Assembly (NCBI RefSeq): GCF_910592395.1
Contig: NC_088312.1
Span: 1,364,001-1,428,000, forward strand
Direction of reading: 5' to 3'
DNA length: 64,000 nt
Source of the DNA: Lineus longissimus
Taxonomy: Eukaryota; Nemertea; Pilidiophora; Heteronemertea; Lineidae
In this document: piece by piece, positions 37,565 to 49,799 of the stretch
How positions within the stretch are numbered: the first letter of the stretch is position 1
How the letters are laid out: every line of letters starts with the position of its first letter
The notes under the pieces: generated by a model
What the model was told of the DNA's origin: nothing
The model's database searches: none
Seen by the model: only the letters and a program-made list of their open reading frames with translations
Program-made: the position numbers and the translations under genes

Positions 37565-37829
37565 TTTCAACCTTCACATGGCTTTTTATATCGCTTAAAA
37601 CACTTAGTACTACATGCGGTATTTTACCGGAAAAATCATATTTTTATGTATTTATATCAAGAATATTTTTTTCAATAAGCTAATAAATCTTTATATATAC
37701 AAGGTATATAGTAATAAGTGAGTAAATTGAGAAATGATAAAATATAGTTTAAGGTATAAGCCACATTTTCAACCTGAACTCCAGGTACTGTTTTTTCCTG
37801 GAGGCGAGGTCGCGTCAATAAAAACAAAA
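37565..37829. promoter_or_regulatory. Bidirectional promoter region, MRPS9 / TBC1D15
   Basis: Only 265 bp separate the two start codons, which point away from each other, so both 5' untranslated regions and both promoters must fit here unless there are unseen upstream exons. A GC-richer patch (ggcgaggtcgcgtcaat) lies next to the TBC1D15 start. No TATA box was assigned. Compact head-to-head pairs with shared promoters are common for housekeeping genes. Confidence 0.65.
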
Positions 37830-40800
37830 ATGGCTGACGAGAGGGTGAGAAAAATGTTTCGATTTCCTGGTTTATTTTAGCAGATTGCTGCCTTATCTAT
37901 TTGTTAATTTCGATGACCAAATGTTTAAATGAAAGAATATGAGTATGCAATACATCTCACTTACTAGATTCAGTCAGGACCGGCGTACAGATGAGACGAA
38001 CACTCTTTGAAATCGTACTTTTTTGGAACACGTCACTCTTTCTTGCAGTAACAATACTGACATGTCATGGTTGGTATGATGCAGTGTGGTGACGTTTTGC
38101 CATCGCAAACACATGGACGGACATGCATGCATGATGTCATGAGTCTTTCGTTGTATTTACACTGGTTTTATTCACACCAGTGACCCGGCTTGTCAAGAAA
38201 GTAGTATTCATCACGTGTCACATATGTCATATCTGACATATGTCAGATATGAGTTGCGTGTATATCAGTTGGCCTATAGGCCTATGTCGATGACAGCAAT
38301 CCTGACAAATGTAGTTTGATGGCAAATTTTGTTAAACATACCGGGAGACGAATTTTAAATCTTTTCTTCAAATTATACCAGTAAGTCTTGACAGTACACG
38401 TTCTTTGCATTGCAGGTGATCTTCAACAAAGAAGGTGTCTTCCTTCATAGCAATTCAGACAGTTCAAGTGAGGACTCCTTGATTGGTGGCACGCTTTACT
38501 TTGTGGAGCAGGTGTGTAGGATTAAATATACGGTAGTGATAGTATAATGGGTTTACTAAAAGTCTCACTCTCAGTGCTCAAAAATCTACGTACAAACTAT
38601 TCCTGAACTATGCTGTTTGTGTATGCATTTTATAGTGCCAAAGTGTTTCTTTTTACGCTTGTTGCTGGCAGTATTCATTTTGCGTACTCCGAGTTGGAAA
38701 ATCATCGTCTTTAAAAGATACACTGGCACTGCACTATTCTGTTGGCTCCTGGGTAATCTACGAAAGTAAGTCATTCAATAGTCCATAGATTGTGTAGCGT
38801 CTGACTTGGTTTTCCCTGCTTTCAGATCGATGGTTTGTACATAGACTGGCGACCGTTGGATGATGAAGATGATGAACCAAGCCACAGTGAAGACTGGGCG
38901 GTCATCAATGCAGTCTCATATAAATCAGACAGAGAGAATGGCGCATCAGGTGGTGAGCAGTTGCAGTCTTGATGTGTTTTGTTGTTCCCAGCAACTTAAG
39001 ACCAGGAGTGTTCTCCATAAGATTTACTGAAAACTTTGATGGGAATGGGTGGCGGCGAGACTTCAAGAGGGGTGCTCCTCATTGAAAACCGTTACAAAAC
39101 AGAATTCTAAAGTGGGGGGAGAATAGAAAGTCCACAAGGAGGGTTGATTGCAAGAGTATTTTTAAGAGGGAGCTTCTCCCTTTCTTTGTGATGGTTTGGA
39201 GAACACTGGATCTGCTAAGGTCTTAGTTTGTTGTATGGCCAGTCTGTCATCTCTTTATGTCTTTCTTACCAATTACTGTTTCTAACTTTGGTCATTCTTA
39301 CCACAATTGGTGTTCTTTGTGTAACATTGGTCATTCTGACAACTTTACCGATAAAAGGCTTTCATTTGTGACCAGCTGTTTTACTTTCTCTTTAGGTTCT
39401 GTTATCATGAAGGAGAGAGAGCCGCCACCAAACATGCCTAGTCCGCAAATAGAGAAGAAACCGAGACGCCATAAGAACATCATCAAATTTGATGTCACCG
39501 ATTTGAAAAGCTTCCGACGGTCTAAACCAAGTCTTGGCTGGTCCTACCTCATCTTCATCCTGAAAGATGGAACAACCTACCCTGCTCTACATTTCCATCA
39601 GGGTGGCACCAAAATTCTGATCAAAGAACTTGAGAGATACTTGGCTATAAAAAGGTTGGCACATACACTTTCTTATTTAGCATAAAAAAGTTGGGATAAT
39701 TAGATAATACTGCCCTGAGCAGAATCATCTGTCAAAATAGATACAAACCTTCAAATGAGTGGTAACACCAGTAGAAAATTGGGTAGAAGACAGTAGGGTC
39801 GGTGCCACTTTATCTAGGACAGTCAGGCAGATTAGGGTGGGAAACAGTACTGGATGATTGTTGCACAGGTTATAATAGATCTCCCTTTCAGATCTGCCAA
39901 GGATTCCAGGCTGTACTTGGTCAGGGAACATGACCCTGGAGCCCTTCATAGATCGTTTGATGAACTTCAGATATTTGGTGAGACATCTGCTGACTTTGTG
40001 TCGGTAGGTATTTCTAAGATGGTGTTAAAGTAGAATTTGTCCCAATCTTTGACAACTACTAGATAATAGATTCAACAACCTCAAAACAGTACTACTTGAA
40101 AGCTTGTCTCAAGATGGTCTTTGTTTTGATTTCCCTGGTATAGATGCGGGTCATTTTTAGTTGGTGCTTATTTTCTGTAATGAACACATAACACTCACAG
40201 CTTGGTCAAGCTTTAGCATAACTTCAACATGAACTTGTAACAAATGGAATAAACCTCAAAACTCATTGACATGGACCCCCAACAACACAGACTTGAACAG
40301 ACCAGAGGTATGAAACACACCAATAACTCAAATCTCTAACACCAGAGACAAATAATTCACTTCGTGTAGAATGGCATGCATGGAAGTTATGACACATGAC
40401 ACACCTCTCTGACTCACTCCACAGTTCTGCTCTACTAATCTGTATGCTGTATTATGTCATTGCCTGTCTCACAAGGTCTTTAAGGTTCGATGATACCAAT
40501 GAATGCCGGGGATAGAAATGCACACGTTGATTATCAGAAATGTTAATCAAGAACGTTTTGTATCAGAGATACAGTTCTTTCCTCTCTATGCTTGTGGCCT
40601 GAGAGAGTCTTGATGGCAGACAGATATCCATCAAAAGTTGTCCTTTTGAGTGTGCCTGATGAAGTTTAAAGGCCTTGTATATACTTAAAGTGTCTTCATT
40701 GTGTATTCATAGAGATATGATGCAGCCCTGGCAAAGTCTGCCTATGCACTGCGTGTAGGAGGTCGTGCCCATTCCCGCTCTTCCTTCTCGGTAGGTCTGC

Positions 40801-43800
40801 TCCTCTCATATGAATAGTATTCAGCTCCACGCTTTGATATGCTTCCACCCATGCACCTATGCACATCAGAGTAGTATGAGAGTTGAAAGCCTAAACTATG
40901 TTAGTGTGCAAAGAGGTAGATCTTGGTTGCCCGGGCCTTGGACCCCTGATTAATCATGAGAGAATGATGAAATTGTTTGAACAAACAAAGAGTGATTGAG
41001 ATTAATGGCACTGATCCAGTCTTCCAACTGTGCCTCATTTTGTTGGAATGTTGGATATATGTGGCCTGTCATGGCAAAGTGGGTAGTAGGTTGCAGACTC
41101 GGGTATCATCACTGCATCTGCAATAGTAATAACAGATGACTTTCTGAATGTATGATTAAACCGTCACCTGTGAAAATTGCAAAAAGTTCATGAATTAAGC
41201 ATAATGTACAGTCGGTGCTTAGCATAGTGTGGATATCATAGCTTGCATGCCCAACACATCTGCATGTTAACCCCTGTCTGTGTAGGACATGTAAGATACA
41301 TTTCCTTTGCAGCTGTTATCTCTATAGTGAGGTCAAGATACACGGAATACCAATAGCTTGTAGTCCCACCTCTTCACCCAACACAAAACTGCTTATTCAC
41401 TATTTATGCATACAGGGGCCGGGCACAACTAATAGCCCTTGCCTTCTTGATTTACCATTATACCATCAGTGCTCTTGAGACAAGCTTTCATTTGGTAATT
41501 CAATGGTTATAGCATTAGAGTCATAGTGAGTTAGAATGTTCAAGTGTGCCTCCATATTGCAAAAATTAAACAGTCACAAACATGACCCGATTTACAGTAC
41601 GTACGGGTAACAATCTGTCCTCCATGGTGTCACTCCTTGTGTAACATCACAGCTCAGATTTCTTTCAGAGATTTCCAGTGAAATTGCCCACTTCCAAAGA
41701 ATGATAATAAGTGTCATCATAAACCTCATTTCTTCAGCAACATGGGAAATGTTTCTCTCGTGTAAAGCTAGAACGCAGGCATACAGAACCACTCACTAAA
41801 GTCACAAAAGCTAAGAAATCCGAAGCGCCGGAACCTGAACCGAGACCTGAATTCTTGGAAAGCTTTGATTTTACCTTTGGAAAAGCAAGTCGTTTTGATA
41901 ACTCTTGCCCACTGCTCGCATGGGAAGTTTAATCATCTGTTTTTTGAGAAATCTCTAATATGGTGTTCGGTTGTTATCACTGATTGTTGCATATTTCTGT
42001 TCCTCTGTCTCCTTGTTTATCATTGATATTCCTTTTGCCTCTAATGTCAGCTTCCTGTAAATTGACCTTTATCCTTGTTCAAACTAGTTACAAGATCTGC
42101 TAAGTGTTAATCGATGCATTCAATCTTGAAATGATAATGATCTCAGTCACACTTTCAGTGACGTGCAGAGTCCTGAAATAGGTCACGAGATCATAAACAT
42201 TCAGCATTTCACTTTGGGGGTTTTTCTCTTCCTAAAAGCCTCAGAACCTTCTCACTTCCTGGTGGAGGAAGCAGGTTTTGCCTTCTCTCTTCGCCATGTA
42301 ACCTATTTCATAATAGTCACTTTTGAAGTCACTTTGTACTCATACATAATTGTAAGTTTGTGTGACACGGATATTTCAATAGGGTGTGTGTCAAAATAAC
42401 ATAAAGGTTCAGACAAAATTGATGTCACGTCTCTGTTACTATAAAACAAGAACCAGTGACGGTCGGCGCTGCATAGTGGCAGTTGTAGCCTTGCAGGTAC
42501 CCTATTTTGTTGTTGGTCTCCATTTCATTTTTAACGTTGTGTTCAAATCAAGACTATTTGTTGTTTTACCTTCAGAAATTCATTCGTGATCCATATTCAA
42601 CCACTCTGGGTGGGTTCAGCAAAGTGACCAACTTCCTGCGCGATACCCTCCTTCAACCTGACATCCAGGTGCGACCACAAGATGAAATCGCTGACATTCT
42701 GCATGAAGAGTTGCCTGTGCCAGGTGTTGACATCAACCATCAGGATGAGCCTGGATATGAGGTTATAACATGCGTAAGTTGTTTATCAGGGTATGAATAA
42801 CGTATTGGTTCAGCCAAGAAAGTAAAACAAGAACAAAATTCATCGCAGATAGTGGAATATCAGCCTAAAAGAGTGATAGTTTATGAGAGCATGCTTTGCC
42901 GATTCCCTTGACAAGTGAAACTTTGCCAGTGTAACACAAGGCCTAAAATGCTAAAATGACAGCTCTTGCTTTTTGTCTTGAATTGAATTGACGGCTTCTT
43001 CTATTCAGACTGAACTTCCACCTCGACTAGAAGTAAAGAGGGGTTACCCCCTGTCACCTGGCCAGTGGTCCAAGCACATGGACAAAGAGGGCTTCGTTCA
43101 CAATCTACCAGAAGTCATGGAAATAATATTCAAAGGGGTAAGAAATCTTCGGAAAATCGAATGAAACATTACAGTGTTCTTGCTCATAGACACAGAGATG
43201 AAACAGCGGCGATCTTTCCAAGAGTTGAACATACAAGTACCTGATTATAGGCTTGGTGGTCTAACTTCTATTTCACTGATCTCCCTTCTTCATCAGAAGT
43301 TCATGTTTTGCTTTTATATTGAAATATTGTATTTCAGGGAGTTGATCCTTCAATAAGAATAGAAGTATGGAAGTTTCTGCTTGACACATATAAATGGGAG
43401 TCGACATACAAGGAAAGAACAGAAACCCGAAAGAAGAGGGTGTAAGTCTCATTTTCTGCTTGAAATAAACTAGGTTCTGGTGCTAATGTGTCTTCACTGA
43501 ACATTTCCTGCAGATTTCAATGGCGCATAGACTTCTCTGCCTGAAGTCTGGTCTACTACTTGACTGTTGTTACATGAACTGTTGTAAAATCACCTTCTGA
43601 AGTTCATTTAAATGTTACATTTCAATACAGCAAGTAACTGTGTATTTAGTATGTTCTGGGGGACACATTGTTTGAAATGACATATCGAAAATACCCACAG
43701 TATGTGGCAATGGGGCATGCTTGATCTAGACTCCTCAACGAATTACCAGAGTTGGATTTAAACCCAGCTGTCAGTTGCTGGTGGCTGCGGATCTTAACCT

Positions 43801-45730
43801 ACTAATGATGTTTTCCAGGGATGACTATTTCCGGATGAAACTGCAGTGGAAATCAGTGTCTGAGGAGCAGGAGAAACGGTTTTCCTTCATGAGAGACCGG
43901 AAGAGCTTGATAGAAAAAGACGTCAACCGGACAGACAGGACGCACAAGTTCTTTCAAGGGGAGAATAATCCAAATCTCCAAGTTCTGAATGATATTCTAC
44001 TGACATACTGCATGTATAACTTTGATTTAGGTGGGTTCTTGGTTTGATTATCTATTATTGTTGGAGTTACGAGACCATGTCATAACCCCCCCCTCCCATG
44101 ATATTCCCAGTGGGAGAGCATGGTTGTTCCTGAGATAGGGCAGCTCCATCTGCATTGGGACTATAATTGGGCCATTCACCTTGATGAAATCAACTGTTCC
44201 CGTAACAGTTGGAAGAATGAATTAGGATATTTGTAGGTCTTGGCCACACATCCCACTATTTCAGTTGAAAACACCAAGAAGTTGTTTTGTCATTTCAGGT
44301 TATGTGCAGGGTATGAGCGATCTGTTGGCCCCAATCTTGGTTGTAATGGAGAATGAAGTGGATTCATTTTGGTGCTTTGCGGGATTTATGGAGAATGTCG
44401 CTCACAACTTTGAGATGGATCAGCAGGGCATGAAGACACAGTTATCACAGCTTCATACATTGGTACAGTTCCTAGACCCACAGCTTTGTAATTATTTAGG
44501 TAGGTAAAATGATCACTAAGAGTCCGAATTTTGTTGTCATTAGGGAGGTTGATTGTTCGCTGAAACTTTCCTGGTAAAGGAATTTGAGTGTGGTCACAAA
44601 CTAAAAATACTGTGCTGCTGAATTTTGTAGATACTGCCAGGTAGGTTAACTTATGATATTTGTGTTTTTCAGAGAGTCATGATTCCAGTAACATGTACTT
44701 CTGTTTCCGATGGCTGCTCATTATATTCAAGAGAGAGTTCTCGTTTCCTGAAGTCATGAGGCTATGGGAGGTTAGTAGAATACCAACATTGGCTAACTAG
44801 CTAGAACTCGCCACCAGAAACTAGGCTCGAAACAATATCTGTGATGTCAGTTTTGTTAAGAACATTGTCAGGGATTCTGGCCATTATTGAATCTGACATA
44901 CGTACAAAAGGCAGGACATCTCTTGTGCTGTGGGATAGTCACCAAAATCATCAAATTGATCAGTCAAATTGTGCTTATTCTTGCATCTCTCCAAATTTGT
45001 TATCTTCAGGTGATGTGGACAAATAAACCTTGCAAGAACTACCATCTCCTAATCTGTATTGCCATACTAGACACCGAGAAGAACACACTCATTGAGAATG
45101 GGTTTGGCTTTACGGAGATACTCAAGGTGAGAACCAGAATCATGCCATCAGATACTTTCTTTGTTCACATCAGTGTCACTATCCTGCAATGTTGATGCGG
45201 GAGTGACGGGCCAGGACTTCATGTTTTGACATGCCATAGTGTTCACTCTACTGTCTATTCAAACAGTAAGTTCCATACCACTCAAAAACATGAATATGCA
45301 TATTCTTGTGTGCTAATGTTGTCAAGTTAAAGACTGCATTCAGTGCTCAACTCTTCTCTGTTTCTGACTGCATGAATGACCTGGGCTTTCTCTTCCCTTG
45401 CAGCACATCAATGATATGTCCGGCCACATTGAGCTCGACTACACCTTAGAAAAAGCGGAATCGATTTACCTCCAGCTTGCAAACTGCCAACGACTACCAA
45501 AGCAAATCTGTGAGATCATAGGCCTACCGTACCAACCCACTGATGTTATTGATCAAGATGTCTCGCCAAATAGTGATATGTCTCCACAAGGAGGTGCTAT
45601 GACACTGCCTTTACGGAATGGTAGCACAGTGGACTCGGATCATAACACTGGTCCTACAACCCCTGAGGACAGTAGCATTGAGATACTACCAGATATTGAC
45701 CCTGTAAACAGTACAAATCCAGCCTGGTAG
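37830..45730 (+). CDS. TBC1D15: TBC1 domain family member 15/17, Rab GTPase-activating protein
   Basis: Stimulates GTP hydrolysis by Rab proteins; the vertebrate orthologue acts on Rab7 at lysosomes and mitochondria with Fis1. Fifteen coding exons join in phase to 729 aa (human about 690): 37830-37844, 38416-38511, 38826-38952, 39396-39654, 39892-40003, 40713-40790, 41768-41884, 42576-42773, 43009-43137, 43338-43441, 43819-44030, 44299-44499, 44673-44770, 45010-45126, 45404-45730. The N-terminal Rab-binding region has KEGVFLHS, DWRPLDD and GWSYLIFILKDG...PALHFHQGG. The TBC domain follows. Its arginine finger is IEKDVNR (Arg about 449) and its glutamine finger is YVQGMSD (Gln about 486); both catalytic residues are intact. 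Exons 6 and 7 are the least conserved and could be alternative. Intron 7 appears to use a GC donor (ggaaaa|gcaagt). TBC1D15 and TBC1D17 are vertebrate duplicates, so this is probably the shared orthologue. Confidence 0.93.
38227..38252. repeat. Perfect 26-bp palindrome in TBC1D15 intron 1
   Basis: The sequence reads the same on both strands, with half-site tcatatctgacat and its exact complement. It is AT-rich and lies in the first intron, 383 bp from the end of exon 1. Confidence 0.9.
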
Positions 45731-47270
45731 GCCGAGGCTTTTAACGGGAACGAAGTTTCATATGGGCCTTGTATTTTCTTCTAACATGTTAGCTAAGTAT
45801 TGACAGTGAAAATGTCTGATAATATTCATCAACTCGAGATGAAACCAAGTTTAGAAATGAAGGAAAGATAGATAATGAATGGTTTAAGGGGTATGTGGAC
45901 TACTGATCAACAATTAGAAAACTGCCACATTGACTGCAAAGCTTGTAGTTGCTAGGAAACTGGGTAAAATGGCGCTGCTGGTGTTAAATTGGCAACGTCC
46001 TCTTTGGAAAGTTTGCAAAATATCTCATCCAGAGAAAGGACGAGGAAAAGGTATTATCTCAATGTCAAATTTCACCCACTTCAATCTTTCATGATCTTTT
46101 CTGACAAATATGGACTTTGTGATATTTAATATTTGTTCATGGGCTGTTTGTAGGGATTGTGGAACATGCTTTATCTATCTCTGTTGATATCTATCCATGT
46201 TATTCTAAGCTCAGTAAATTGGCTCAATGCAAGTGTTGCTTTGATGTCGAGTTTTGTTGATATGGTACTGTAATAACGTGAAGTGCTGCTGTCACTTGAA
46301 GTGTTTTGGAGTCATCGGGGTTCATTGTATGATAGTGTAACACCCCACATATCAAAACCTTACCTAAATCAACAAATCCTCTTATCTGGCTACTGAAATG
46401 ATGTACAGTTCCTTGCACATGTATATGAAGTGTGAGGTTGGTTCAGGTCAAGAGATCCCGAATACCTCTCGTTCTTATCTGTAAATCTCTGTGGCCATCT
46501 GATGGGATTTACAATCTTGTAAAAATTGGCTTTCATTCATTTTGTTCTCGTCTTCTGATGTGTTCAGTGCAATCTTGCAAAAAATTAACTGGTAATCACT
46601 AAAAACTGATTGTGGAGCCTGGGTTTTTCTTGATATAAGATGCTCAAATTATAGAAGTGCCTTTTGTAGCCCTTGGCCAATCTGTTCAGAATGAGTTAAG
46701 TCACTAACCTTAATGTGACTAACTTCTTTTAACATCCTGGCCCTGGTAACTCATTGGCTTATCTATTATAGAGTTTTCTCTTCTATTCGTATTGTAATCA
46801 GTTTCCACAAAAATAAGATATATTTGAAATGACAAATTGTTCGATAATGCTATAATTTAGAGCATGATACGGCATGGTATGTATTGCTTACATAGCCATT
46901 AGGTGCATGCCATGTTGAATCTCCATACCAAGGTAATGATAATGAATTAGAGATGTCAAGTATCTTGGAAAGTCACTGTAAATATTGATGTAAATATGCA
47001 TTCTGTACAGATTGTGCCAAGTTGGAATAAATGCTGTAGTTTTATATTCCAGGCAAAATTGTGTTGCATTTCCTTATCTGTTGACTCCTCTTCTGCCATG
47101 TTGATGAATAGTGGAGGCAAGCCACATAATCAGAAGTATTGTGTGAATAGTGGGAGACTGATAGACTACCTGGGCAGTCCATTGTATCATCGTTATTGGG
47201 TCTCCTTATGGTGAAGAACGAGGCCGATCCACTGTATCCCAAGTGTAGGACTGATGGCCAGGAAATTTCA
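45731..47270 (+). other. Likely 3' untranslated region of TBC1D15 and flank
   Basis: AT-rich sequence without credible open frames follows the TBC1D15 stop codon up to the candidate poly(A) signal at 47,026. Nothing else is recognised. Confidence 0.5.
47026..47031 (+). other. Probable poly(A) signal for TBC1D15
   Basis: AATAAA lies about 1.3 kb after the stop codon at 45,730, in AT-rich sequence (ttggaataaatgctg). A second AATAAA, at about 48,069-48,074 (gaaataaag), is possible for a longer 3' end. The 3' untranslated region would therefore cover about 45,731-47,050. Confidence 0.45.
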
Positions 47271-47860
47271 ATGGCCTTCAAATTCGGGAGACATATATCA
47301 TGGTGGGTACTCTTGATGTCCTTTGGATCGGAAGAGAAAGGGTGGTGCTTTCTCAAATGAACTTGGAGACAGATGGGTGTGCACATCACACTCGATGTCT
47401 TTTGAACAGAGATAGATGTTGGTTCTGCTGGTTGTTATGGAGTTGAATGCTACACTCGCTGTCTTACAAACTGGTGGGAGAATGATGATGAGCAGTCTAA
47501 TGTTGTCCTGAACACCGGGAGAGTGATGGTGGAGCAAGCTCAATGTCTTATGAATTGGGAGATGGGTGGTGGTTGTGCTTGTTGTTATGGAGGTTCAAAA
47601 GACAGAATAATGATGGTGCACGCGCTGTCTTACAAACTGGGAGACTGCTGGTCGTGCACTCTCAATGGGTGATATGAATGAAGACTAGCAAATGCTTTTA
47701 TCTAAAACTCCATGTACATTTACACTGGGCCTTTCTGTACAAAACTGAAGTAAAAGCAATTGCTAGACTTTATTCATATCACCCAATGTCTTTCTGACCT
47801 GGGAGAATGACGTTGGTGGGCTCGGAACATCTTTTAAACCAAGAGAATGAAGGTGTGCAA
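47270..47860. repeat. Diverged ~60-70-bp minisatellite
   Basis: Phrases such as aatgtctta...actgggagaatgatg and ctgtcttacaaactggg recur at roughly 60-70-bp spacing from about 47,270 to 47,660, and again after 47,787 (caatgtctttctgacctggg). Copies are too diverged to give a consensus by eye. A MITE-like element at 47,670-47,781 interrupts the array. Confidence 0.65.
47670..47781. mobile_element. MITE-like element, family 2, copy 1
   Basis: Terminal inverted repeats gtgatatgaat...attcatatcac enclose about 90 bp without coding capacity. The element is flanked on both sides by CAATG, a likely 5-bp target-site duplication, allowing that the exact edge may shift by a base. A second copy, inverted internally, lies at 55,409-55,530. 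Confidence 0.8.
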
Positions 47861-48009
47861 TCCTAATGTCAATTCAACCAATATACATTGATATGGATTT
47901 CATCCTTTCAAAACGTTTTGCTGGTTTTGAATCTCGAACTGAAGGGTATGAAACAGAGTGACAAAAGTTCATATTATCATAACATAAGTGTACGTGTATG
48001 TACACATTT

Positions 48010-48015
48010 TTTATT
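48010..48015 (-). other. Possible poly(A) signal for SNAPC5
   Basis: TTTATT on the plus strand is AATAAA on the minus strand, about 350 bp beyond the SNAPC5 stop codon. It is a candidate only. Confidence 0.35.
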
Positions 48016-48363
48016 TGTCCTGTTTCGTGATATGTGGAACACATGTACTAAACATGATAAAACAATGAAATAAAGTTTTCAACAACTGAAGGTACATTGT
48101 TTTTTTCCAACAAAACAGGTACCTTCATTACTTTACTTACTTATGGCTCTTAATAATACCTCATGGCAGATGAGGCCACAACAACAATCTGAAAACATCA
48201 AGACAGCACCCTTTTTCAACCAAACTTTGCTACAACAGAATTCTGAACTGAGGTTTGGGCTCAAGTACGTGACTCTAACAAGCATACCCTCCGAGTTCAT
48301 ATTCAATCCTGATGACTCCATGAGCATTAAACCAAGGTCATATTCAATCACAATTAGTCCTTT

Positions 48364-49799
48364 TCAATCATAATGACTCCGATGAGCGTTAATCTGTTGC
48401 ATCAGTGCCTTTAAGTCATCTTGATATTCTTCCTCATCACTTCCTTCGTTAGCTGTTTCATCATCTTTTTCTTCATCTTCTTCTTCTACTTCACCTGAAA
48501 GATCAATTTTAACAAAGATAAAAAGGTTTTTGTATGATAATAATGGCAAAGGATATAAAATCAGTCTGAATACAATAAATGTGATAACTTACGCACCTGA
48601 GGTCGTAAGGTGCCGAGGGGACCCCCAGAGATGCTAATTTGGCAAATAAGGGCTGTGATCTCATGTTCCCAACCGCCTCGCCCTCAACCACCTACCCCAC
48701 TGCAATGTAACAACATTGTTTCAAGATGGTACCAATAGCCTGGCAGCCTGGCACTAGCCTACTACATTAGTCCAAATTATCACTGGCACTTCTTCTGGTC
48801 ACGTCAGGTCAACCCTTAACTTCGAAATTTACTACCCGGTTTAATATATTTATATGAATGAATCAATATGCATTTTGTAGATCTTCAGTCTTCACCTTCA
48901 TTGCCTTCATCATTATGAACAGCAAGATCCAGTTCTTCCAACAGGTCAACAGGAGCCAGGTCGTCATTTATGGACTTCTCCTCGTCATCCATTAAGAAGT
49001 CATCAGTTGTTTCACTGAGTGCTTCATCCTCTCTCTTGGACCGCAGCTGATTGATGAGAGCTAGTTCCTCAACCTGTAAAAGACGAGGGCCATTGAAATG
49101 CAAGTCTGTTACATATCACTTATCAGTGCCCTAGCATCAGTGGGCCAGCCCACTGCGCCAGGAGCAATCTGTCAGCTGCCCCCGCCCGAGGCCAGGTAAT
49201 TAAGCGAGTAAGTTGTTTCACGGAGGGCTTCATCCTCTATTTTGCACCATATTGACTGATAGTTCTACTATAGATTCATGCACTTGACTGGGAACAACGT
49301 TTACATGACTAGTGTTGGCCGTCGTCACGTCACCATGCATTTTACATTACTGTAACATGACGAGACGCGACGTTTTCGTAAACGTTGGTCCCAATCAAGT
49401 GCATGGATCTATAGTTCCCAAACCTGAAAAAGGGGAGGACCTTTTGGCCTACAGAATTAGCCGGGACAGTATACTAGTAGCTCTGTACATTATGTACACT
49501 CTGTCCCTCTTGTACATTATTATGTACACATTCCTATCATTTAGCACAGAGTGTCCCGGGTATTCTGCAGTTGTTAGCAACTTTTTTTCATGACGACATA
49601 TGATAGGAATAGGATAGGCCCAGCTAGGTCATTGCTCATTTGACGTTTTTATTTTACAACAATAGGCCTACAATACAATGATGAAACAATACCCCTCAAA
49701 ACACACCTTCAGTCTGTTCAACTGGTCATTGAATTTGCTAGCAATTTCAGTAAGGACTTTCTCTTCTTCCTTCAACTCTTTTAATTCAGAAAATGACAT
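48364..49799 (-). CDS. SNAPC5: snRNA-activating protein complex subunit 5 (SNAP19)
   Basis: The smallest subunit of SNAPc, the nuclear complex that binds the proximal sequence element of snRNA promoters for RNA polymerases II and III; in vertebrates it contacts SNAPC4. Three exons join in phase to 133 aa (human 98): 49707-49799, 48896-49073 and 48364-48494. The first 31 residues form a leucine-rich amphipathic helix ending NDQLNRLK. Exon 2 begins with VEELAL, and this NDQLNRLKVEELAL block is the family hallmark. The rest is strongly acidic (EVEEEDEEKDDE), like the acidic tail of the human protein, but with an added ending LKALMQQINAHRSHYD. Exon 2 could be read through into an early stop (…EGED), giving a shorter product if intron 2 is retained. 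Intron 1 contains a MITE-like element. All splice sites are GT-AG. Confidence 0.87.
49267..49415. mobile_element. MITE-like element, family 1, copy 1 (SNAPC5 intron 1)
   Basis: About 149 bp with terminal inverted repeats of about 35 bp: actatagattcatgcacttg at the left, and its complement ending gatctatagt at the right. The centre contains gtcacgtca and an AT-rich core, with no coding capacity. A second copy at 59,551-59,699 has the same ends and the reverse-complement centre. It sits between SNAPC5 exons 1 and 2. Confidence 0.85.
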
